DNA from: Chondrosia reniformis
Lineage: Eukaryota > Porifera > Demospongiae > Chondrillida > Chondrillidae
Direction: 5' to 3'
Assembly: GCA_947172415.1 (NCBI GenBank)
Contig: OX359194.1
Location: 2,356,001 to 2,420,000 of the forward strand
DNA: 64,000 nucleotides
Under the pieces are notes generated by a model. It was not told the origin of the DNA. It did no database searches and worked only from the letters and a program-made list of their open reading frames with translations. Made by a program: the position numbers and the translations under genes. Below, in pieces: positions 37,918 to 48,965 of the stretch (its first letter is position 1; each line of letters begins with the position of its first letter).

Positions 37918-40900
37918 TTACTCTACCTTTTCAGGCTTGTATCTTCCTGGTCCAGGGGTAACCATGGCTTCAGTCTTAATATGGCTTCTTCCAGTGATGG
38001 AGTAGGAAGGACACTTGTTCCTTGTAACACCAGCATCACACGTTTTGTAAGTACCTGGCCCTGGCGTCTACAATGAAGGTGAAAAGGAGAGAGACAGGCA
38101 ACCATTAAATTATTAACAGCAACATAGCATAGTTGAAGGCTATTCTATAAGGACAGCAAATCTAATAAAGCTAGGAATAACTGAAGAGGTAGAGTCCCAT
38201 TTCCAACAAGACCATTTGAAATGTAAATGACATGCTGTATGGACACAGGTTCAACTAATCTGCTATTGTGTTATACGTACATTCGCATACAGAGCACACT
38301 CCATTTAATCTGCCATAATAGTTCAGGCTAGGTATTTTTGTATAATTAGTACATTATACAAATTGAAACCCACAATGTATATATGTACATACAAGACTAT
38401 TATGTATAGGTAAAAGTGAAAAAAAGAAAAATAAATTCATAATAATCAATAATCCTACATGTGTTATATATGGACAAGTTTGCTAAAAAGGAGCCTCAAA
38501 ATTATATATACCATATACGTATATTATATATTCAATTAAAAAAGGAAGTCCTCCATGTGTATCCTGTGGAGGAGAAGCCATAATGTTGTACCAAGGATGT
38601 CCAATCACTAAAACAGGTCAACTAACTATAGTCAATCGTCACCTAATAAGACTAGATATGTAATACCTATACTAATAATCTACATACCTACTAAGCAAGT
38701 GAAGGAATAAGGATTGCTTGTTGCAATCATTATGAGAATAAAGCCTTATTGAGCGTCAGCAACATGAATCACTAATACAGAACCACACCATGTATGAACA
38801 TGGATCAGGAGATGCATTTGGATGCTATTTGATATCCAGTTAAGCTCTCACTTGAAAACAGTTATATTTTACTGTGCAATTAGTAGGTAGGAAAATGGTT
38901 TTTAGATTACTCATGCAAAGCCTAGCAGAGAAGAAGAGAAGGAGGAGAAGAAAAGTCTTTTGTCCTCATCCAAAGCTCTTGCTATAGGTTTGGCTTTATA
39001 TAGGCATGTTGATAAATGGTGTGTCAGTTTACTTATTTGAGTATAATAGTACCACTATCCCTTAGTAGAGAAAGCTTTAATGTCACCATAGACCATTTCA
39101 AGTGTATACGTACTTACATAAGATATATAATACCACATGCTTTACAGATGTCACATTTCCAATGAGGTCATTGGTTAGAGTGAAGTTATTAATACTATGA
39201 ACTCATCTGGAAACAGATACCTTACAGAGACTGCACAGAATCATTTAAAGATACAATTGGTTGTTACATTATATAAGTTTTCCTTTGTATTATGTTGCCT
39301 ACCTCTGTTTATAGCATATGTTCAACACTTGCTTCAGATTATGTACTTATCATAATATGGTATGAATGCACAAGAAATGTTAAGCAGTGAACTTCATTTT
39401 GTACAAGCTACAAGCATTAAGTCTGACAAGCAAACTTTAAATGGCTTTCCCACAATCCCACAAGATACTGTAAACACATACCTCAGAAGAAGGCACTGTA
39501 ATGGTTATCAGAACATATCATTCTACAAAATCAATCTGTTACACGAAGTATATGCATAGTTGTGGCTGCATATGCTACTGAAATATACAAGAGTACGTAT
39601 ATGAAAATCTGTATCTTTGATATTACATGTATAGCAATACATATGCATACAGACCTCCTAACTGTATAAAATGCTATATGTATGTATACAGTACATGCAG
39701 GCCATAATAACAATTTTCTAAAGAACAATATAAAGTGATGAAACAAATTATGTAGTTAGGCTAGCTGAGAAAACATAATAACTACGTATATAAATCATTA
39801 TTTCCCTATATTAATACTGTGGAAAAGCCTTGAACATACCTAAATACCAGAGTATGTGTAATGTACATCCATAAAATCTAACCATTCACAGTGAGCTCAA
39901 ATATGATAATTTAATAACTTGTTAAATATTAATGTACAATAAATGATGTTAATGTTGATCAAAAGGTTGGTAGACAGAGGTATAGATAATTATTTAACCT
40001 TCCTAACTAACCCCAAACAGTCCCATGATGTAAGGCATCACAGGTAAAGCTCTTTAGGAATTGATTTGAGTAGTGATGGAGTCAAACAAGATATAAAGCC
40101 ACAAAGCAAGTGATTTTTAGCAATAAAATCTGTTATCCATCTCACACAGATAGAGACATGCAACTGATAGTAAATGGTAAAAATATTGAAAATTAGGCAA
40201 AAAAGATCTAAGGCCACCTTAAGAAGCTTTAAGCATCAAACAAACATACATTAACAGGACAAGGAATTGCTAGGAAAATGACATATTATTACTATATACG
40301 TATATATATTAGTACCACATGTACGTACGTATGTATTTAAGAATTTGCTGCTGACAAGTACATAGGAATCTGGCACATTGTAGACTGTTTACTTCTAAAT
40401 ACAAATTAAATGATTGATTAGACACCTGTACCCCATATGTAAGTATCTATACTATAAATATACCTTAGACATGTCTTCATGGAAACTTCCTTTGAGACAT
40501 TTTCCTGTCATAGAATAGCTTTCAGCGGACCTCTTGGTGATGTTATCTGTACCTACCGTTGTTGGGACAGTGTAGGCATTTGGAGATGGCGTAGTCATCT
40601 TCTGATGATGTCTCGTTCTTAGGCCAAATGAGAAAGATGGAGCACATGCCTTACCAGGTGGGTGACACTTCTCTGGACGATAGCAATCTGACCATGCAGG
40701 AAGGAAGGACATAATATAAATATCCTATAAGAGAACATAAACCATATACATATATTTGTATAATCTTCAAGTATAAATGTACATACGTACATATGTACGT
40801 ATATATGTGTTCATTAAAAACCATGAATTCTGCTACATACACATACGCATAGCCTATAAACTGGATCTCAGAAGAACCAACCACTTGATCACACCAATTG

Positions 40901-43900
40901 ATTCACCACTGGTCAGAATACATATGGTCAGAATACACATGTTAATACTTGTGGTTTGGCCAAACCCCATGTACACTACCGAATAACCTGATAAGCTGCA
41001 CAACATTGGCCTGATATGCTCCTTGGGAAAAGAGTCAAGCCAATTTTGTTACAAAAACTGTAACAGGAATTCAGTTCAACACCCTATCCTCCCAAATATC
41101 AGGTCCAGAACCAAGATCCTCCTCTTAGGAATTTAGTTCCTTTGGATTCACTTTTCAGAAAACATACATATGTGGGGACGGATCCAGAAACCCAGGAAGG
41201 ACCGATCTCCATGGAGAACTTCTGATATACGTATGATAGGGGCTTGTTAGATGATGAAAGAAAAGCAAAATTCAGTAACTTAATAATAACAACTAAAACC
41301 TTAATGATGCTCTTAGAAAACATACATCTGTGTCTCTTATCACAAGACAATACATTATCACCATAGGACTTGTCCACATGAATTGAGGAAGAGGGAAGTT
41401 CTTGGTACATTGATAAAAAGTATAGCAAAATTGATACTGAAAGCATAGAAGTTGGTACTCTATTAGAACATACGTATATAATCAATGTCTTGTATGACTT
41501 CCTTAGTTTGTGATGGATGCATGATTCAAAGTTTCCCACTTCCAATACAATGTATTTAAATTGCTATTTCAGTTGAAACTTTGCAATACTGAAGAAGCAT
41601 TTGGATGTTAGCACAAAATGATAAGTACGTATATACATATAATTTGCAGTAAACATGGAAGATTATACAAAATGTACTAATAATATTAGTAAAAAATGAC
41701 TCAGTTTATCATCATGACAGTTTTAGCATACCCAAGTACCATAATATGTAGATAAATAAGTCTATACTAGTCTGCTGCATATTATTAGTCTCCTATCTAT
41801 ACATTAATTGTATTAGCTCACATTTCATCTAATGTCTAACAGGAAATTAATCCTGTCTGTAGAGGTACTTAACAGCAATAAAAGATAAATCACCATAATG
41901 TGTTAATGATAAGGATGTACCAATGGCCACCTAGGTGTAGCTATTCAGTATGGGAGAGAGAGATTGGTGCCTATATATGTAATCAGTCTAAAACCTCTTA
42001 GACTGGAGCACCACTGTATAATTGATACTGTAAAACACAACTGTATAATCAATACTGTATAACACCACTGTATATTCAATACTGTAAAACACCACTGCAA
42101 CTGTATAATCAATACTATAAACTGTTAAAATCAAACCATTGACATTTCATAACATTTATAAAGAAACTACATACAGTACACTTATACGTATGTACGTACA
42201 TACATGCACTATTCTTAGCTTCATCCTATAATTATTTTTCTTTTTCTTCAATGGACTAGATATCTGTATTTGGCAAGATTCATCCATACTGGATACGTAT
42301 CTTTCAGGTTGTAAATATTTAAACTGCTTAATTTTTAGTGTTTACATAGGTACTTATATCTCTATTCCAAAATATAATACAACTAAAATGAAAATCATTA
42401 ATCAAAGCCTGCTTCATTCAGGTGTCTGATTGAAATGAAATAGATTGGTTAAGACATACATTTTGGATGAGATAGTGAAACTGGAGACAAAACAGAAGAA
42501 TTCCATCATACAATTCTGTGGCCACTACACAGGACTTCATTTCCTCATAAAAAGGACTACACCTTTGAATCCCTGTCAATGGACACACATAGAAATGCTC
42601 CTACTAACTACAGATAATTGACAGTTACAAATTAATAAATATATGGATGGACAGGAGTGGAACATCTAAACTTTTCATCTAACTCAATCAAATTATGATT
42701 TTAAAAAGTGGTGTAGGGTGTATGTTATTGGAAGGTCTCTAGCTACATAGATCTATCTAACCTTATTGCATACATGACAGTGAAAAAGTAATTCCAAGAA
42801 AAAACTAAGAAACCAATTAAGGGTCACTATTAAAGGCAGACAAAGCTGTCTGGTCCAGTTAATTTTATTAAGTTCAAGTAATATAAAAACTGAAGGAAAC
42901 CATCTGGTCTTACTGATGTGATAATGGTAGACTCATGACTACAGATGTTTACATATGCGTGCACAATAGAATTAATTACACTAAAGATAAATATTATGTT
43001 AAATTCTTGCTATCAATGGTCTTATCAAGACTTTAATATTTATTTATTTAATAATAACAACCTGATTATTATAACTATTCAAAATAAGAGCTTGAAGGAA
43101 GTGCAGAGAAGTTTACATACAATAAAATTAAATGTTTGCATACAAATAATCTACGTACGTACAGCTGTGTTGCTGTGTACACATGCCTGGCACTACTAAA
43201 ATACGTACTTAATATTGTACATATGAAGGCTTGCACTTTACTGCATCAAGACAGCAAATGTCTAATACATACATAGTATACACATACGTAAGGGGCAATC
43301 GAGGAGAGGGATTATAGCTTTTTCAATCATAACAAGCTGCATTAGATTGATATACTTTTACTAGGTCAGATCTCTCTAAATCAGTTGTGTTTTAATCATG
43401 TACTTGTGTAGTGTATAAACATCTTAATCACAAAGTAGTCAAGGCATCCATAAGTGCAAACATCCTCGATTTGGTCCTCCTTAAGCTTATTAAGACAAAA
43501 ATCATTCGATCTTAAGAGGATTAAAATTTGTAATCTTAAAGATTATATACTGCATATTTGGAAATTATTTCACAACAAAATGCAAAACATAGGGTAAGTA
43601 TAAAATGTTAAACATGCATATGGTGGCTATTCAATTGCAAGAAAACCATGGTTCCTCAAGGAATATACGGTACAAGACAGAAAAAAGTTGACGGTATACG
43701 TGCGTATTACGTATGCACCCATGTACATATCTTCCTACGGTTTATCTACGGGCCAACTTTTTTCTGTCTTGTACTGTACGTACTATAATGGAAAATTAGC
43801 TAATCGTAGCCTTGTATAATTAAACTTTGAAAAAGGAACAAAGGCTTCTGTTTATTATTGACTGCCATAAACATGACAAAATAATAATAAAAAATTACTC

Positions 43901-46900
43901 CTACAGAGGTCACTAATTTGTAAGTAACATTGAAAGAAAATTCAAATTGAATCCTAAGACTTACAATGCTTAGATGTTCTTAAAAGGTTTACTTTTAAGA
44001 ACATTTCCTATTATAATAATTGAAATTATCCCTTTCACCATTAAATTGGAACTAGCTATACAGGTGCACAACAAATAAAAAATATTAAGGAGTCCACCAT
44101 ACTGGATCTTAGGCCTAACAGCTTATATATAATCCATTATCCTTCTCTACAGTACCAGAACTTATATGGAACTTCACAAGACTTCCTTTTGATCCTGTGT
44201 GACAGCTGGTCACTTGTTAGGTGAAATAACAGTTGAAAGAGATGATGGTAACCTAGTGAAGACTGTGCTTATATGATTACAGTGACCTTTGGATGACTTT
44301 GGATGCCTTTGTCATTAATCCAGGTTTTACAAATTGAATTCCCAACCTCATATACAAACACTGCACATGGTGACAGACTTGGGTGGTTAGATGACTGGAC
44401 ATGACTCATCAAAAGGGTTTGCTACTTCTCACTTTTATTCATGGTTGTTATTATGATTGGTTTGTATGTACAAAACTAGCTTCGTACGTACGTAGTTGTG
44501 ATCTAATAATCATATTAATGAGATACCTGCGTACATACGTACATAATACCTATAACAGTCGACCTACGTACGTACGCACGTATCCTCATCGCAAAATGTT
44601 ATGATTATTGATGTAGCGTGTACATATGGACATGTGTTACATCAATTGCAAGGATAAATGTGACACCTACTAGGTCCGGGTGTTTCTGTGAACTGTAACT
44701 GCTTGGGTCTACTATGTAAGGAAAACGATGGCATGTCACATCTTCCATGTCTGCTAGTCTCCACTTTATACTGAGCAGGACCCGGGCTTGAATTAGAACC
44801 AAACTACAGGGACACAGAGATGAGAGATAAGTGATGAATGATAATAAAATTCCACCTGGAAAAATAGTTCGAAAAAGATTGGTTACAGTTCTACCCCCTT
44901 TTGAAAATATGAAATGAGTTATTCATTTGCAGTTGGACTATCAACAGTTGACCCGACAGTAGAATAACATATGCTACTTTATATGGGTACCCGATTCTGT
45001 ATTATAATATATATGAGTACTAGCTACCTCATGATTGGTTGGATTATTATTTTGATTATGTAATGAAATAATTAATGAATCAAAGTATTTAAAGTTAGCA
45101 ATATACTACATACGTACATACATACATACAGAATTTTTCTGGAAATAATATATGCACGTATGTATCTACTTGTACGTATATAGTATTTTGAATCTATACT
45201 GTATGAATTTATTTCTAATTCTTTTTATTTCTATTTTCATATTAACTTGTTATTCTTAGAATTAGACAACGACTATAATAGAAATTCAATTCTCATAATA
45301 ACAAGTCATAATAAGAAAATAAAAGGGAATTCTAACTGCTCTAGTAAAACTAAATTGCTATTTAATTGGTATCACTTTTAGTTTATGAAAAACTAGTTAT
45401 TATTAATGTGCATACATTGCCATACAAATGTACGCAATATTATGATATGCTAGCATATTAATATGTATGTACAATAAAGTCATGATCATATAGTAACGAC
45501 CACTGTTTACATAATTAATCCTGACAAGTTTTACACCTAAGTAAGTAAGTAAAGATATTATGCCTGACAAACCAAGTGACCAAAGTCTCATCTTGGTTGG
45601 GAGACCAAAGTCCTATTAGACAGCTAACAGCGATCACCTCCAAATCATCCAAGACATCTGGATGCCACAGAAAGCTTTTTAGCCTTCATTTGGGCTCACC
45701 AGTGTAGTACACTTTAGTGGCGAGTTTGGATGACCACCTTCAACTTATTAATCCATCACAAGTAAACACTTGTGGTTTCATAATAAGTGAAGGTGGAGGC
45801 TGTGGACTAAGTGAGATTGAGCACTCACAATGAAAAGGGATTTAATGGCAGTCTGCTGTGTATTACCTAATCCTGAGAGATAGTACCTCTAATCACTGTC
45901 TGTGGACAGATCACTGGATGCCATTGATAGGACTTCAGTCTTCCAACCAAGATAAGACTTTGGTCACTTGGTTTGTCAGGTGTAAGTAATAACTCCCAGT
46001 TATTATAATATAACCAGTTATTTCATAGCCTTTGCACATTCAGTGTAGTTTAAAGCTCCCTTTTTCAAAATTTACATATATACATACACTTTACACATAA
46101 TTAAATTAGTATATTTTACAAATTATGACTTTAAAGATAAAAAGGTTAATATATGGGATTAGCTTGATAAAAAGTCTGTCATTTTAATATTCATTAATCT
46201 AATAATGATAGGAAGATGCATGAATGACCCATATGATCTCACTATATGTATATAACAGGCAGTATACCTATGTACCTGCATACCAATGTAAATACATGTA
46301 CGTATATATGAGATGTAAAGGTTATTGAGCAACAGCAACATTAGATCTTTGGAATAGAAAGTTTCAACCCGTAGATCTTCATCAGCAATATAAAAAAACT
46401 TTATATGTGATCATGATTGCAACAAATAAGCCCTATCCCTTCATACATATAAAAATAGGATATCTGTTTGAAGAATGTGAAGGTGTAATTAATATCCATA
46501 CGTAGGATATACGTATACACACTAAGAGGGACTCACAGAAGATCAAGAAGAAGAAGACAAAGATTCCCAGGGTCATTGATAAAGGTGGATTTCCCAGAAA
46601 CAGCTGTCTGGCCCAGTGTAGAAAAAGAATAAGGAGAAAAAACTTGTGGAGATAGAGAAATAGAGATGACTGGAGAAGGATCTGTAGTACACTAGTGAAC
46701 ACTGACTGGAATATACGTATATGCACATCTGTATGTACGTATGTCAGTGAATTACGTATGATTATGATTATGACTTGTATCTCCATCCAAAAACACTAGT
46801 TTAGTTCTCTTTAGTAGGTCTTTCACTCTAATGTATGTACGTAGATGTAGCATGTTGGAAAATGGTGTGTTAGATTATTCATATATGAATTCTATTTTTA

Positions 46901-48721
46901 ACAATATTACCTCATTGTTTATTGCTTAAACATTATTCAATTAAGTATGACCAATAAATTAATATCCTTGCTCCCATTACATATAGGCAAGTATCTTCTA
47001 TCTAGTGTAGGACATCAAGGAGACCTTAATTGAAAATATTTGAACAGGAATACTTCAAAGATATCAAAAGAAAATAATTAATTAGTTGTTCCAATATTCA
47101 ATTCCATACAATGTAAATATAACAGTCTAATTAGCTTAAATAAGTAAGAAAACATATAAATAATAAACAATTTATGATTTAACTGTCAACAAAGTTGGGC
47201 TAACCTATAACAGTAACTTCTCTCTAGATGCAAATCGAATTTAGGGCTTAACTTCAGCAGGAGACACTTGTCATTAAATTACAAGCACCACAAATGTATA
47301 TGAATATACATTAGTATGTTTATGTTGATGAAGACATACGGGTCAAAACATGCACATGAATCATGAATACAATTGTTGCTGAGGTTCAATAAAGCTAGGT
47401 TAGCTATCGTTAATACCATGTCATTTCATGTACGTATACAAATCAGTCAAAGAATATGGTCCTCAAGAAAGTGTGTATCACATCCCGGACTATCTATATA
47501 CCAGCCACAATTGCATATTTACATTAATCCCTAACAATTATGGTGGTTTGTGGTCTCAATTCCAAAGCAATTCACTGCCAATCTATATATAGCAACCATA
47601 CAGTAGCATAAACTTAATAGAGTAAGGATTTCTTCTAACTGCATTTAGATGGTACAGTTGCTGTATAATGAAGACCCTCAGGGTCGAAATGTTTGACCAA
47701 AAGATTTATCAAGCCAAACTGCATTTTTATGTAGATGCTCAAAGAATCAAAAGATGTACCATCTAAAAGATAGCATATACGTACTTATGCATTATATACC
47801 ATGTCTTACCAAGTTCCTTGATCTTAAGCCAAATGAGAAGGCAGGGTTTTTCCCTTTGGTAAAGTCATGCCCTCTAAAGCCGCAACTACCAGGCAACAGA
47901 TACCTAGCTGGTCCAGGACCTCTCTCCATTGCAGAGATCCTTATTGCAGGTTTATTATCATTTAGTGCAACCATTATCTCTCAGGAAGTTCCTCCAAAGA
48001 TTCAGATCCCTACACAAAGAGGCATACAAACTACTTGATTCAGATTTGAGCCTTGTTAGTATTTCATTTAAATCTAACAGTTTTCCTTACCAAGAGGAGA
48101 TCAATTATACATACTTCAAATAAAAGTTTTACATTTCCAATTTTCCAGCTACCAAATCACTATTTATTTTGCTAAACTGAACTTTAGGGAATCCTTCCCA
48201 GTTAGCAACATTAAAATAATGAAAGCTACCTATTCCATTTTGAAAGATCTTGAACTTGAAGATAGCTAAATACGTATCTAGGAAATTATGTATATTTTTT
48301 TACCCTAGGTCTAGGTTAATGCAAGTCGACTTTCAAAGAAGTAAATGGAGCATTGCTAAGCAATGCTAGTTACGTATACTAATGCGCACGTTAATAATAT
48401 CCCTAGATTGGAGTGATCAGTACATAAAACCCTCATCTTATTTACTTAAGACTTAAGAACTAAAAACAATAAACACCCATTCCCTGCCGTACAGCAAGGC
48501 AGATAATTGATTGGTACATCAGCAAAGTGGCCACACACGTATAAGGGCATATGGGCATGACTGCTACATTAAATCACTAATCTCACACTCTAGCTTGATA
48601 CTGATGTAACTACCGCAAGATTGAAGTCAGAAAAAAAGAATTCCAGCTTACCCTTTCGATTCTCTTCTCGAGTAACCTCAGTCGCACTTTCGTTGCGCAG
48701 GGAAACGGTAATTCGCACCAT
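37918..48721 (-). CDS. ODF3/SHIPPO1 (CIMAP1)-like sperm-tail protein
   Basis: Five exons on the minus strand: 48652-48721 (ATG), 47810-47979, 44671-44803, 40464-40687 and 37918-38067 (TAA). All phases fit and give 248 aa, close to the roughly 254 aa of vertebrate ODF3. It contains the repeated Pro-Gly-Pro-x-x-Tyr motifs of the sperm-tail PG-rich (STPGR) family (GPGPARY, SSPGPAQYKV, TPGPGTYK, TPGPGRYKP) and the paired PxFSFGLRSR / SYSMTG / SYSITGR segments between them. The family associates with axonemal microtubules and outer dense fibres (family knowledge). Introns of 2.4-4.1 kb hold MITEs and repeats. The donor after exon 3 is GTAGGT. If exon 5 is spliced instead (GAAAAG|GTAGAG), other last exons could be used; two candidates exist at 36715 and 38532. 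Confidence 0.87.
38532..38607 (-). pseudogene. Orphan ODF3-type last exon (copy B)
   Basis: After a TTTTAG acceptor the minus strand reads SDWTSLVQHYGFSS and ends at TGA, clearly related to 36715-36784. It lies inside the ODF3 intron between exons 4 and 5. Like copy A it requires a two-base prefix that exon 4 (phase 0) does not supply. It is probably a duplicated relic or an unused alternative terminal exon. Confidence 0.5.
38608..40463. other. ODF3 intron 4, left part
   Basis: AT-rich intron containing a reverse R1 repeat (38890-39030: AAGAAGAGAAGGAGGAGAAG and CATCCAAAGCTCTTGCTATA). The ORF at 39362-39559 has no splice context and is judged chance. Confidence 0.5.
42008..42122 (+). repeat. 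Tandem repeat, about 29 bp x 4
   Basis: Diverged units built on CACCACTGTATAATCAATACTGTAAAA. Confidence 0.8.
43671..43773. mobile_element. Foldback MITE, 103 bp
   Basis: The left arm TACAAGACAGAAAAAAGTTG is complementary to the right arm CAACTTTTTTCTGTCTTGTA, flanked by GTAC-rich sequence. The centre also contains near-complementary CCGTAGATAAACCGTAGG-type sequence. There is no coding capacity. It would form a long hairpin if transcribed. Confidence 0.75.
45563..45980. mobile_element. R2 MITE with roughly 40-bp terminal inverted repeats
   Basis: The left end starts CCTGACAAACCAAGTGACCA and the right end finishes TGGTCACTTGGTTTGTCAGG. The inverted match extends for about 40 bp with one or two mismatches. 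418 bp, no transposase. An internal GTGGTTTCATAATAAGTGAA word is shared with its relative at 29933-30300. Confidence 0.85.
46520..46890 (-). repeat. Dispersed repeat R1, reverse orientation, longest copy
   Basis: Contains ACTCACAGAAGATCAAGAAG, AAACAGCTGTCTGGCCCAGT, TTGTATCTCCATCCAAAAAC and finally GGAAAATGGTGTGTTAGATT. An AT-rich insertion separates the two halves. Confidence 0.75.
47980..48651. other. ODF3 intron 1
   Basis: The intron between the start exon and exon 2. The acceptor used is TTCCTGAG, giving a GAG codon across the junction. No other gene. Confidence 0.5.
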
Positions 48722-48965
48722 GATGGTGTGAATTTGTTCTATGAACAGACAGATTAACAGTTATCTGATGGGAATGACAAAATCAGCACTCATTGATTGC
48801 TCAATTAAAATCAATGACATCAGAATCTGTTGTCCCATGCATGAGGGAAGACAGCTGTAATTTCCTGTTTTCTAACCGCAATGGATAACGCACGTACCCT
48901 ATATAAAACAAACCTTTAGCTAACATTTTCAAGTGGAAACTTTTGTCGTCGTTTTAAGTCAAATT
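48722..48965. promoter_or_regulatory. Divergent promoter between ODF3 and NELL
   Basis: Only 244 bp separate the two start codons on opposite strands. A TATATAAAA box (about 48900-48908) lies some 60 bp before the NELL ATG. No TATA is obvious for the ODF3 direction. Transcription start sites are not known. Confidence 0.7.

Larger units (their letters stand above)
40688..44670. other. ODF3 intron 3
   Basis: A 4-kb AT-rich intron. It holds a 29-bp-type tandem repeat (42008-42122) and a foldback element (43671-43773). The minus ORF 41099-41545 (148 codons) was examined: it lacks recognisable motifs, carries scattered AT-rich codons and has no convincing splice partners. Confidence 0.5.
44804..47809. 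other. ODF3 intron 2
   Basis: An AT-rich intron with the R2 MITE (45563-45980) and an R1 repeat (46520-46890). No other gene was supported. Confidence 0.5.

Noticed and set aside
41099-41545. 148-codon minus-strand ORF in ODF3 intron 3
   Set aside because: No domain, Cys pattern or signal peptide, and no convincing splice partner; consistent with chance in AT-rich intron sequence.
47754-48038. 94-codon + strand ORF
   Set aside because: Antisense of ODF3 exon 2, whose Pro-Gly-Pro motifs and splice phases are convincing on the minus strand.
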